The position numbers and the translations under genes were made by a program. A model generated the notes under the pieces. It was not told the DNA's origin. It made no database searches and saw only the letters and a program-made list of their open reading frames with translations. This document shows positions 5,087-11,011 of a stretch of 11,919 bases of DNA, in pieces; position 1 is the stretch's first letter; every line of letters starts with the position of its first letter. The stretch is from Candidatus Aenigmatarchaeota archaeon (GTDB taxonomy: Archaea > Aenigmatarchaeota > Aenigmatarchaeia > QMZP01): assembly GCA_016202745.1 (NCBI GenBank), contig JACQOB010000141.1:1-11919 (forward strand), read 5' to 3'.

Positions 5087-5100
5087 GAAAAGGTTTATAA
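5087..5100 (+). promoter_or_regulatory. BRE/TATA promoter of the PRC-barrel gene
   Basis: GAAAAGGTTTATAA matches the block before the 137-529 gene. It starts 6 bases after tRNA-Ser(GCU). The TATA lies about 60 bases before the ATG, giving a leader of roughly 30 nt that carries the ribosome-binding sequence AGGGTGG (5148-5154), 4 bases before the ATG. Confidence 0.6.
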
Positions 5101-5158
5101 GTCTGTTGCCTAATTAAATATACGGGCACCAATCGGTTTTCAAATTCAGGGTGGTTTC

Positions 5159-5464
5159 ATGGCTATAAGGATCGAGAGCATTTCTGAGACATGGGCAAAG
5201 GACGTCTTTACTGACAAGGGGCTTTACCTCGGGAAGGTTGAGGACGTGGAGTGCGACCTGAAGAGGTTCAAGCTGAGGTCGCTTGTGGTCAAGGCGATAA
5301 AGGGCTCATACCTCACGAAGATGCTGGGCAGCAAGAAAGGCCTTATCATACCTTTCCCGATGGTGGAAGCCATAGGCGACATAGTGATAATCAAGCACAT
5401 CTCATCGCCTGTGACGGAAGACCTGCCGCAGGAGAGGGAAGAAAGGCAGGAAAAGTCGGCCTGA
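5159..5464 (+). CDS. PRC-barrel domain protein
   Basis: 101 residues. Residues about 10-78 form a PRC-barrel: DVFTDKGLYLGKVEDVECDLKRFKLRSLVV, then a basic segment (KAIKGSYLTKMLGSKKG) and IPFPMVEAIGDIVIIK. The last 20 residues are a charged Glu/Arg/Lys-rich tail. PRC-barrels are small beta-barrels that mediate protein-protein contacts. In photosynthetic bacteria the domain is in the reaction-centre H subunit, in RimM it binds the ribosome, and in haloarchaea stand-alone PRC-barrel proteins (CdpB type) act in cell division with SepF. Any of the latter roles is possible here. It has its own promoter and a strong ribosome-binding site, and lies alone between the tRNA cluster and the convergent peptidase gene. 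Confidence 0.85.
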   Translation: MAIRIESISETWAKDVFTDKGLYLGKVEDVECDLKRFKLRSLVVKAIKGSYLTKMLGSKKGLIIPFPMVEAIGDIVIIKHISSPVTEDLPQEREERQEKSA

Positions 5465-5555
5465 GTTGCACTTTCTGAACAGCGTATCGGCCGGGCATAG
5501 TCGCTGCAATGAGGATTTGGCCGCATAAGATAGCACGATTCCCTGCTTCCACGGC

Positions 5556-6548
5556 CTAAAGTATCCTTGACCTGCCCTTCTTTATGAGAATCATATCCTC
5601 TATCCTGCATCCGCCGAATCCCGGCAGGTAAACTCCCGGCTCCACTGTTATTACCATGCCCGCTTTCAGCACTTCAGACCTCGACCCTTCATGCACCTCC
5701 AGGCCTATGCCGTGCCCTACCCCATGCATGACCTTGTAGCCTTTTTCCATCATCATCCTTTCCCAGGCAGACTGCAGGCCGCTGAAGGCTGCGCCGGCGT
5801 GCGCTTCACCAATTATAGCAGACTGCATGCCCTTCACGTCATCAATCAGTCCCCTCTCCTTCCTGCCCGGCCTGCTGCAAAAGGTCCTGGTCATATCTGT
5901 GCAGTAGCCGCCCACCTTTGCCCCAAAATCAATAACCACAAGGTCGCGGCTTCTTATCCTCCTTTCCCGCGGCGTGTAGTGTATGAAGCTTGAATTCCTG
6001 CCTGACGCGACAATAGTCTCAAAGGCTGCGGTGGCGCCCCTTTCAGCGAACCCGCAGAATATCTCCCGGGAAACCTGCCTTTCAGTCTTCCCGACAATAT
6101 CAAGACCATCCAGCACCGACCTGTTTATTTTCAGGCCCCTCCTCATCTGCCCAACCTCATGGCCATCCTTTATCGCCCTTGGGGATTTTATCGCTTCAGC
6201 CGCCCTGCGCCATTTCACTCCCAGTTTCCTCATCCTGGAGAAAAGGTGGCAGCTCGTGTGGTATTCGTCAAAGCCCACGGATCCGCCGCCAAGGTGCTTG
6301 CCGACATCCTCAAATGTCCTAATGAATACAACCTCTGCAGCCTCCATACCCGCGGCCTCGTTGTTCAGCGGCGACGCGAAAAACACCGGCCTGGATTTTC
6401 GGCCCACAAGGAGAAACCCGGCATCATCCCCCGACAGCCTCAACCCTGTGTAGTAATAGATGTCGGCATGGCTGCTGACAAGAACGCTGTCAAGGCCCCG
6501 CACCTTCGCTTCAGCCCGCAGCCTGCGTATCCTGCTTTGATGCATCAT
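5556..6548 (-). CDS. M24-family aminopeptidase (Xaa-Pro aminopeptidase-like)
   Basis: 330 residues: an N-terminal creatinase-like domain (about 1-115, with YYYTGLRLSGDDAGFLLVG) followed by the M24 'pita-bread' catalytic domain. The five metal ligands are visible: Asp207 (VVIDFGA), Asp218 (YCTDMTRTF), His279 (HGVGHGIGLEVHE), Glu303 (TVEPGVYLPG) and Glu317 (CRIEDM). These bind two divalent metals and remove N-terminal residues, typically before proline, in peptide turnover. The protein is slightly shorter than the common 350-360 residues but the active site is complete. Two ATG codons open the frame (6548 and 6545). It diverges from the endonuclease V-like gene across 32 bp. Confidence 0.9.
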   Translation of the reverse strand: MMHQSRIRRLRAEAKVRGLDSVLVSSHADIYYYTGLRLSGDDAGFLLVGRKSRPVFFASPLNNEAAGMEAAEVVFIRTFEDVGKHLGGGSVGFDEYHTSCHLFSRMRKLGVKWRRAAEAIKSPRAIKDGHEVGQMRRGLKINRSVLDGLDIVGKTERQVSREIFCGFAERGATAAFETIVASGRNSSFIHYTPRERRIRSRDLVVIDFGAKVGGYCTDMTRTFCSRPGRKERGLIDDVKGMQSAIIGEAHAGAAFSGLQSAWERMMMEKGYKVMHGVGHGIGLEVHEGSRSEVLKAGMVITVEPGVYLPGFGGCRIEDMILIKKGRSRIL

Positions 6549-6580
6549 TGTTATATATTCTTCCCGCCATTAGATAAATC
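6549..6580. promoter_or_regulatory. Divergent promoter of M24 peptidase and EndoV-like genes
   Basis: The 32-bp gap contains TTATATATTC (6551-6560) about 25 bases before the plus-strand ATG at 6581, so that transcript is probably leaderless. On minus, a weaker ATTTATC box (6572-6578) is suitably spaced for the peptidase start at 6548. Confidence 0.45.
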
Positions 6581-7246
6581 ATGGCGTATTTTGAGGGCAT
6601 CCAGGACATGCTCAATGAGCAGGTTCAGCTTGCGAAGAGCCTCAAGATTGAGGACCAGCTCAAAGGGGAGCCGAAGCTGGTGGCCGGCTTTCACCAAGCC
6701 TACGTTGGGGAGACAATGATAGTGGCTGGAGTCATCTGCAAATACGTCACAATGGAAGTTGTTGAGAGGCAGCATATTATAAGGAAAGCCGATGTGCCCT
6801 ACATAGCGGGATACGTGGCCTACAGGGTGGGGCCTGTTATAATAGACGCATTCAAACAGTTCAAGAAAAACCCGGATGTTATACTGGTGAACGGGAACGG
6901 CATCATCCACCCCAGAAAGGTGGGCATAGCCTCCTATGTGGGAATTGTGTTGCAGAAGCCGTCAGTCGGTGTCGCCAGGACACAGTTTTGCGGGGAACTG
7001 AAGGACGACAAGGTGTTCGTTGACGGGGAGATGAGGGGCTTCCGTGTCAGGCTGAGCCCTGACAGGCAGATATTCATAAGCCCCGGGCACATGCTGAGCA
7101 TAGATATGGCGAGGAAAATAGTGCTTAATTGCATCAAGAGCGGCAACCATCCGGAGCCGCTCAGGCTGGCGGACTTATATGCCGAAGAGGTTAAGGCCAA
7201 ATATGAAAAGGATGCCGCTAAGGGAAGCTCTAAGAAAGCGGAATGA
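6581..7246 (+). CDS. Endonuclease V-like protein lacking metal-binding carboxylates
   Basis: 221 residues that align along the length of endonuclease V, the enzyme that cuts nucleic acid 3' of inosine. Shared blocks are Q-x-x-L near the start, PYIAG (72-77, family PYIPG), NPDVILVNGNGIIHPRKVGIAS (97-118), KPSVGVA (126-132), SPGH (167-170) and PEPLRLADLY (191-200). The three acidic metal ligands of Thermotoga maritima EndoV (Asp43, Glu89, Asp110) are here His38 (GFHQAY for GVDVSY), Val83 (YRVGP for FREGP) and Asn104 (VNGNG for VDGxG). The wedge tyrosine (Tyr74) and HPR (His110) are kept. It is therefore probably not a standard nuclease but may still bind nucleic acid. It overlaps the start of the YrdC gene, which implies co-transcription. 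Confidence 0.85.
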   Translation: MAYFEGIQDMLNEQVQLAKSLKIEDQLKGEPKLVAGFHQAYVGETMIVAGVICKYVTMEVVERQHIIRKADVPYIAGYVAYRVGPVIIDAFKQFKKNPDVILVNGNGIIHPRKVGIASYVGIVLQKPSVGVARTQFCGELKDDKVFVDGEMRGFRVRLSPDRQIFISPGHMLSIDMARKIVLNCIKSGNHPEPLRLADLYAEEVKAKYEKDAAKGSSKKAE

Positions 7247-7763
7247 CATTGTGAAATCCATACTGTCCGGCTCCGTCTTTGTCTACCCAACCGATACAGT
7301 GTATGGCATAGGCTGCGACGCGGCAAACCAGGAAGCCGTCGCAAGGATAAGGAAGATCAAGAGGACAAGCCACCCATTCTCCGTCATTGCCCCCTCCAGG
7401 GAATGGATAAAGGAAAACATGGAAATAAAAAAACCCTTTGAGAAATACCTGGATTTCCTGCCAGGCCCTTATACGCTTATACTCAAAGTGAAGGGGAATA
7501 TTGTGAGTGAAAACGTATCATATTCCGGCAAGCTTGGCATCAGGATTCCAAGGCATCCGCTTACAGAACTGATACAGGAATCCGGCACCCCATTTGTCAC
7601 AACATCATGCAACATTTCCGGAGAGGAGACTATTTCGTCTGTTGCGGGCATCCCTGTTTCAATTTCGGGAAAAGCCGATTTCATCATAGACGCTGGCCGC
7701 CTTGGCAATCAGGCTTCAAGCATAATAGACCTTACCGGAAGCAGGCCGAAGAGAATAAGGTAG
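7203..7763 (+). CDS. YrdC-type threonylcarbamoyl-AMP synthase
   Basis: About 186 residues of the YrdC/Sua5 fold without the extra Sua5 domain. The family makes threonylcarbamoyl-AMP from threonine, bicarbonate and ATP for the t6A37 modification of ANN-decoding tRNAs. Motifs: SGSVFVYPTDTVYGIGCDA, KIKRTSHPFSVIAPS (lysine/arginine nucleotide-binding signature), GPYTLILK, GIRIPRHPLTELI and TTSCNISGE (family TSAN-SG). I place the start at ATG 7203, which has TAAGG six bases upstream inside the EndoV-like gene; ATG 7179, ATG 7212 or GTG 7251 are alternatives and the first residues are uncertain. It overlaps the EndoV-like gene by about 44 bp and the convergent hydrolase gene by 32 bp. Confidence 0.88.
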   Translation: MKRMPLREALRKRNDIVKSILSGSVFVYPTDTVYGIGCDAANQEAVARIRKIKRTSHPFSVIAPSREWIKENMEIKKPFEKYLDFLPGPYTLILKVKGNIVSENVSYSGKLGIRIPRHPLTELIQESGTPFVTTSCNISGEETISSVAGIPVSISGKADFIIDAGRLGNQASSIIDLTGSRPKRIR

Positions 7764-8328
7764 CCTGCTCCCTGGCGCCGGCGAGCTTCAGCAATTCCAC
7801 CAGTACGGAAGGAAGCTCACTAACGCCATCGTCGCCGCCAAGGTGCCCCTTGCCGTATTCCGCCATGACATTTGCCCTGAGCTCCTCCTCCAGCACTTCC
7901 GCATGGTATGGCTTGACATGGGGATCATTATCGGAATATATTACCACAAAATTCCTGCAGTGCGCACGCACATCCTTCCAGCTTACAGGCTTTTCAAAGA
8001 AATTCCTGAGCTCCTTAAATCCGAGGTCATCCGTCCAGCCGGCAACCAGCACGGCGCCACCGACCTGGTACCCCTTCGGCAGCCCTTCAAGATACCTCAA
8101 TATGGTCATGCAGCCCGCGCTGTGGCCAACAAGATAGGTGTCTTTGTCAGGCACCCCTACCAGCCCTTCAAGAAAGGCCTTCCAGGCCTTCAGGGCAGGC
8201 GGCTGGCACGGCATCTTCGGCGCATGAACCTCAAAACCGCGCTTCTCCAGCTGCTTCTGAAGCCAGCTGAACCACCCGCGTTCCGGGTGGTCTTCCCACC
8301 CGTGGACTATGAAGACGCGTTTTTTCAT
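7732..8328 (-). CDS. RBBP9/YdeN-family alpha/beta hydrolase
   Basis: 198 residues. The opening RVFIVHGWEDHPERGWFSWL and the nucleophile elbow GHSAGC (Ser70) are typical of the RBBP9/YdeN serine-hydrolase family, with the acid in SDNDPHV (Asp135) and the histidine in KGHLGG (His162) completing the triad. The family comprises small cytosolic esterase-like or peptidase-like hydrolases, mostly of unknown physiological substrate. The gene starts 4 bp after the stop of the second SET gene and is clearly in an operon with it. Its 3' end overlaps the YrdC gene on the other strand. Confidence 0.88.
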   Translation of the reverse strand: MKKRVFIVHGWEDHPERGWFSWLQKQLEKRGFEVHAPKMPCQPPALKAWKAFLEGLVGVPDKDTYLVGHSAGCMTILRYLEGLPKGYQVGGAVLVAGWTDDLGFKELRNFFEKPVSWKDVRAHCRNFVVIYSDNDPHVKPYHAEVLEEELRANVMAEYGKGHLGGDDGVSELPSVLVELLKLAGAREQATLFSSACFR

Positions 8329-8332
8329 GTGC

Positions 8333-8842
8333 CTACCCCTTCAAAAGCGGCTGCCTGACCTTATTCATGCATCTTCTCGCCTTTTCTGATTGCGCATATA
8401 TTCTCCTGACAGTCCTCGACCCAGACGGCTCCTTCCTGACGGTTCCCCTGCAGCCTTTGCCCCCGCAGCTGCACTTGAACGGCTTGTCCCCCCTTGTCCA
8501 CAGCAGGACATAATCATAAGTGACCTCTTCCCCGGCCTTTATGTCCCTTACGGCCATGTCCATCTCTTCATCGGGCGCGGATGGCGCAGAGTTGGGATTG
8601 CAGCTATGGTTCCAGTATTTGCTGCTGTCGGTGCAGTATATCAGGTTGCCTTTTTCATCCTCATACGTGTATTTCCTCAGCAGGGCCTTGTAGGGCCCGG
8701 TGAATTTGTCGTACTGTGACGTGCTGTACACCCTCATGTGGGATGGCACCCACAGTATGGTCCCTTTTGGTATCATTCTCCTCGCAAGAAGCCCCTTTCC
8801 TGAAATAGGGCTCTTCCTCAGGACCAAGTCCGGGTGAAGCAT
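8333..8842 (-). CDS. SET-domain protein (putative lysine methyltransferase) 2
   Basis: 169 residues with SPISGKGLLARRMIPKGTIL (11-30), NHSCNPN (78-84), DIKAGEEVTYDY (100-111) and the post-SET cysteines 124, 126 and 131 (CSCGGKGC). The architecture is the same as SET protein 1, with a different insert between the first motif and NHSC and a basic C-terminus (RTVRRIYAQSEKARRC). It should be an S-adenosylmethionine-dependent protein methyltransferase of unknown substrate. A weak AT box (TAATAAG on minus, 8865-8871) lies about 25 bases before the ATG, and the 3' end of tRNA-Ser(UGA) is 49 bp upstream. It is followed by the hydrolase gene with a 4-bp gap. Confidence 0.87.
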   Translation of the reverse strand: MLHPDLVLRKSPISGKGLLARRMIPKGTILWVPSHMRVYSTSQYDKFTGPYKALLRKYTYEDEKGNLIYCTDSSKYWNHSCNPNSAPSAPDEEMDMAVRDIKAGEEVTYDYVLLWTRGDKPFKCSCGGKGCRGTVRKEPSGSRTVRRIYAQSEKARRCMNKVRQPLLKG

Positions 8843-8905
8843 GTACAGGAATTGTCCGGCGGGCTTATTAGCTTTGCCAGACGGCCTTTGACGCCGAGGG
8901 CAGGA

Positions 8906-8994
8906 TTTTCACCTACAGGAGCCGGAAGGCGTAACGAGCTGCAAAGCAGCGAGTAGCCTCCCTTTTGCTCCACAGCTTTTTGAAAAAGCTGTGA
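8906..8994 (-). other. 89-nt T-loop intron in tRNA-Ser(UGA), position 59/60
   Basis: It interrupts the T-loop at the same site as the Ala and Gly T-loop introns. The BHB central helix is TTAA with TGAA, with an A-G mismatch at position 56; the outer helix is the T-stem. Nearly all of the intron is repeat copy B (8993-8924), enclosed in part by GGAGC/GCTCC (8971-8967 / 8922-8918). Confidence 0.75.
8924..8993 (-). repeat. Structured repeat element, copy B (inside tRNA intron)
   Basis: On minus: a near-perfect hairpin of 10-11 bp (8993-8971, CACAGCTTTT paired with AAAAGCTGTG), then AAAAGGGAGGC (8966-8956), an inner hairpin GCTGC-TTT-GCAGC, and TTACGCCTTCC (8934-8924). The two 11-base blocks are identical to copy A (4496-4506 and 4546-4556). 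The 5' hairpins differ in sequence but both pair, as expected of a conserved RNA or DNA structure. Confidence 0.7.
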
Positions 8995-9027
8995 TTTTAA
9001 CCTGCACGGGGCGAAGCCCCACCAGAT

Positions 9028-9125
9028 TTCTAGATAGCTTCTCCACATCTCCGCCGATTCAGAGTCAAGCCAAATGATCATCGCCGCAAACCCGCAAGCG
9101 GGCTATTGGCTCAGTAAATCTAGTT
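9028..9125 (-). other. 98-nt anticodon-loop intron in tRNA-Ser(UGA), about 37/38
   Basis: The anticodon loop is interrupted after CTTGAG (or a base or so earlier). BHB pairing is relaxed: CTTG (32-35) with CTAG has one U-U mismatch, bulges AG|A and AA|A, outer helix the anticodon stem. A competing perfect pairing CTAGAT/ATCTAG (9123-9118 / 9035-9030) closes the intron. An internal hairpin CCCGC-TTG-GCGGG-like lies at 9091-9103. Confidence 0.7.
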
Positions 9126-9183
9126 CTCAAGTCTGGCGCATTAATCCGGGTTCTGCCACCTCGGCATAGAAAATATAGGAGAA

Positions 9184-9384
9184 TTATAGCTTTATATTGT
9201 GCCTGAACCCCGCCTTCTCGGCCTTCTCCACGGGCCATGCATCCTCTATGAGCATGTCCGGCACGCCGCCCAGGCAGGGATAGGCAAGCCTGCATTTGCT
9301 GCACATGAGAAACATCCCCTTCTCCTTGACGTCACCCTTGCATTTGGGGCATGCGAGTATTGACATGAGCTTCCTGTCGATCAT
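9184..9384 (-). CDS. Trm112-like zinc-binding protein (UPF0434 family)
   Basis: 66 residues with the family pattern: LMSILACPKCKGD, four cysteines in two CxxC pairs (Cys12/Cys15 and Cys28/Cys31), then YPCLGGVPDMLIEDA. Trm112 in eukaryotes and archaea is a small zinc protein that activates and stabilises methyltransferases acting on tRNA, rRNA and release factor. The size and C-terminal motif also fit the bacterial YcaR/UPF0434 group, so partner identity is open. A TATA box lies 22-28 bases upstream of the ATG, so the transcript is probably leaderless. Its last codons contain the promoter of tRNA-Ser(UGA). Confidence 0.85.
   Translation of the reverse strand: MIDRKLMSILACPKCKGDVKEKGMFLMCSKCRLAYPCLGGVPDMLIEDAWPVEKAEKAGFRHNIKL
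9191..9198 (-). promoter_or_regulatory. TATA box of tRNA-Ser(UGA) inside the Trm112 gene end
   Basis: On minus the sequence reads CACAATATAAAGC; the box AATATAAA is centred about 29 bases before the tRNA 5' end (9165) and overlaps the last sense codons of the Trm112-like gene. Confidence 0.55.
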
Positions 9385-9403
9385 AATTATCCTTGATGCT
9401 GAA

Positions 9404-9413
9404 GATTTATAAT
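9404..9413 (-). promoter_or_regulatory. TATA box of the Trm112-like gene
   Basis: On minus GATTATAAATC lies 20-30 bases before the ATG at 9384, in the 32-bp gap after the cis-prenyltransferase stop, so the small gene can be transcribed independently of the upstream gene. Confidence 0.5.
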
Positions 9414-9416
9414 CCC

Positions 9417-10094
9417 CTATCGGCCGAATTTCTTTTGCTGCTCGAAATACCAGTCCATAATGCCGTCAAACTCCTTCCTGGTGAATTCTGGCCACAGGGA
9501 GTCTGAGAAGTATATCTCGGCATACGATGCCTGGTAAAGCATGAAATTGGAAAGCCTGTGCTGCTTGCCTGTCCTGATGATGAGGTCCAGCGGCTCCCTC
9601 ACCATCAGGAATTTGTCCACGGTTTTTATCGGCCTCTCCACGACCTTCTTTATGGCCTCGTTTATCTCGAATTTCGAGCCGTAGGCGAGCATGATGTTGA
9701 GTATGTACCTGGAGTAATGCTTTGTCGACTCCACAAGCTCCTTTGCTATGTCCCGGATGTTTGGCGTCCAGAGGCTGTCGTTTCCGAGTATCCTCACCTT
9801 TACCTCCTTGCGCGGGTTGTCAAGGAAGTTCTTGAGCTGGTATTTGTATATCTTCCAGAGCTCCTCAACCTCCTTCTTCGACCTGTTCAGGTTTTCCGTT
9901 GACATGGCAAATATCGATACGTTCCTTATCTGCGGGTAGTCCAGGCACCAGTTGAGGAATTCCTCTATCTTTTTCGCGCCCTCCCAGTGGCCATGCCAGA
10001 CAGGCTTCCCGGCCTTCTTCGCGTATCTCCTGTTGCCGTCAGGTATGAGGCCAATGTGGATGCTCCTGTTCTTCCTTACGAAATCATCGCCCAT
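9417..10094 (-). CDS. uppS: cis-prenyltransferase (polyprenyl diphosphate synthase)
   Basis: 225 residues from the chosen start. Signatures: IHIGLIPDGNRRYAKK (catalytic Asp19), FAMSTENLNRS, and DLIIRTGKQHRLSNFMLYQASYAEIYFSDSLWPEF, which matches the family block DLxIRTGGExRLSNFxLWQxxYxE. The enzyme adds isopentenyl units in cis to an allylic diphosphate; in archaea the product is the polyprenyl carrier used for N-glycans. Gly/Glu of the usual RTGGE are Lys/Gln here, as seen in a number of archaeal and eukaryotic members. An in-frame ATG at 10109 exists, but GAGGTGAT just before ATG 10094 is a strong ribosome-binding site and would lie inside the longer version. It follows the HtpX-like gene. 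Confidence 0.92.
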   Translation of the reverse strand: MGDDFVRKNRSIHIGLIPDGNRRYAKKAGKPVWHGHWEGAKKIEEFLNWCLDYPQIRNVSIFAMSTENLNRSKKEVEELWKIYKYQLKNFLDNPRKEVKVRILGNDSLWTPNIRDIAKELVESTKHYSRYILNIMLAYGSKFEINEAIKKVVERPIKTVDKFLMVREPLDLIIRTGKQHRLSNFMLYQASYAEIYFSDSLWPEFTRKEFDGIMDWYFEQQKKFGR

Positions 10095-10169
10095 AGCATC
10101 ACCTCTCATCTACTGCTCAAGTCGCCGGCATTGGATTTGGCCGCCGCGCCAGCAGGCCGGCAATAAGAT

Positions 10170-10991
10170 TTATGCCAAAAGCCTTTCAAGCCTTTCAATC
10201 CTTTTCTCAATCGGGGGGTGTGTCGTGAAAAGGCCGGTGAACCAGTCGCTCCCGAACGGATTGACTATCCACATGTGCGCAGTGGAGGGCGAGCCGCTTC
10301 GCAGCGGATGCTCCTTCGCGCCGGCCGATATCTTCCTAAGCGCAGAAATCAGGTTTTCCGGTTTCTGTGTGAGCAGGATCCCGGTCTTGTCGGCCTTGTA
10401 TTCCCTTGACCTTGAAATGGCAAGCCTGACCAGCATTGCGGCAAGAGGCGCGAAAATCATTATGAACACCAGTCCCAGCATGCTGCCTTCCCCTTTCCTG
10501 TCCCCCCCAAGGAACATGGACCAGTAGCTCATCTGGGCTATGTAGGAAATGGCTCCCGCTATTGTGGCGGCGAGGCTGGAAACCAGTATGTCACGGTTCC
10601 TTATGTGGCCTATTTCATGCGATATCACGGCCTCCATTTCGTCCGCGCTCAGGTTCCTCAGCCCCTCCGTCACCGCTATAACGGCATTCCTGGAATTCCT
10701 GCCTGTTGCAAAGGCATTGGGGACCCTTGTGGGTATGATGTAAACCCTTGGCTTTGGCACCTTGGCCTTTGCTGCAATCCTGCTGACAATTGCGTTAAGC
10801 TCCGGGTCGTCCGTAGGCTTTGCCTTGTACATCCTCAGGGCAAGCTTGTCTGAATAGTAGTAAGCCGCGAGGTTGAATATCACTGAAAACGCCAGGGCCA
10901 CTGTCATCCCCCCGGGGCCTGCTATGACCCATCCTACGGCAAGCAGTATCCCTGTGAGCACTCCCAGCAGCAGCGCCGTGTTGAGGACCAT
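10170..10991 (-). CDS. htpX: HtpX-like M48 membrane metalloprotease
   Basis: 273 residues. Two N-terminal transmembrane segments (about 4-24 and 29-46) precede a cytosolic-side catalytic part with PRVYIIPTRVPNAFATGRN, the zinc motif HEIGH (125-129) and third ligand Glu197 in SRSREYKADKTG. A further hydrophobic pair (about 138-156 and 171-192) lies between these motifs. HtpX degrades misfolded or damaged membrane proteins and is a stress-response protease in bacteria; archaeal copies are widespread. A TATA box sits about 25 bases upstream of the ATG. The cis-prenyltransferase gene follows after 60-75 bp. Confidence 0.93.
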   Translation of the reverse strand: MVLNTALLLGVLTGILLAVGWVIAGPGGMTVALAFSVIFNLAAYYYSDKLALRMYKAKPTDDPELNAIVSRIAAKAKVPKPRVYIIPTRVPNAFATGRNSRNAVIAVTEGLRNLSADEMEAVISHEIGHIRNRDILVSSLAATIAGAISYIAQMSYWSMFLGGDRKGEGSMLGLVFIMIFAPLAAMLVRLAISRSREYKADKTGILLTQKPENLISALRKISAGAKEHPLRSGSPSTAHMWIVNPFGSDWFTGLFTTHPPIEKRIERLERLLA

Positions 10992-11011
10992 GACATCTTT
11001 AGGGCCGTTTA

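Larger units (their letters stand above)
8892..9165 (-). tRNA. tRNA-Ser (UGA) with two long introns
   Basis: Acceptor GCCGAGG (9165-9159) pairs with CCTCGGC (8899-8893), and G73 (8892) is the serine-type discriminator. D-stem GCAG/ATGC (9156-9153 / 9141-9138), anticodon stem CCAGA/TCTGG (9136-9132 / 9026-9022), anticodon UGA (9129-9127). The class-II variable arm is GGGGC-TTC-GCCCC (9020-9008), and the T-stem is GCAGG/CCTGC (9005-9001 / 8904-8900). Introns of 98 and 89 nt leave an 87-nt tRNA, normal for serine. The apparent T-loop is TTAAAAT, with A where C56 is nearly invariant. This explains the whole gap between the SET2 and Trm112 genes. Confidence 0.85.

Noticed and set aside
5465..5555. 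The 91-bp gap between the PRC-barrel and peptidase genes as a possible small RNA gene
   Set aside because: No tRNA cloverleaf, promoter or C/D or H/ACA signature was found; it looks like an ordinary convergent spacer.
7179..7202. Longer yrdC start at ATG 7179
   Set aside because: It extends the overlap with the EndoV-like gene and adds residues outside the conserved domain; ATG 7203 has a better-spaced ribosome-binding sequence. Not excluded.
9028..9125. Possible box C/D guide RNA in the tRNA-Ser(UGA) anticodon-loop intron (CTGA twice and a GATGAT in between)
   Set aside because: The order and spacing do not form a C-D'-C'-D set, no terminal k-turn stem is evident, and CTGA is a common tetramer.
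8818..9304. Minus-strand reading frames over 8818-9081 and 9065-9304 (87 and 79 codons) that could be short proteins
   Set aside because: They lie over the interrupted tRNA-Ser(UGA), whose acceptor, D, anticodon, variable and T stems all pair; the predicted peptides have no family character.
10095..10109. Cis-prenyltransferase start at ATG 10109
   Set aside because: The strong GAGGTGAT ribosome-binding site would fall inside the coding sequence; it is ideally placed for ATG 10094.
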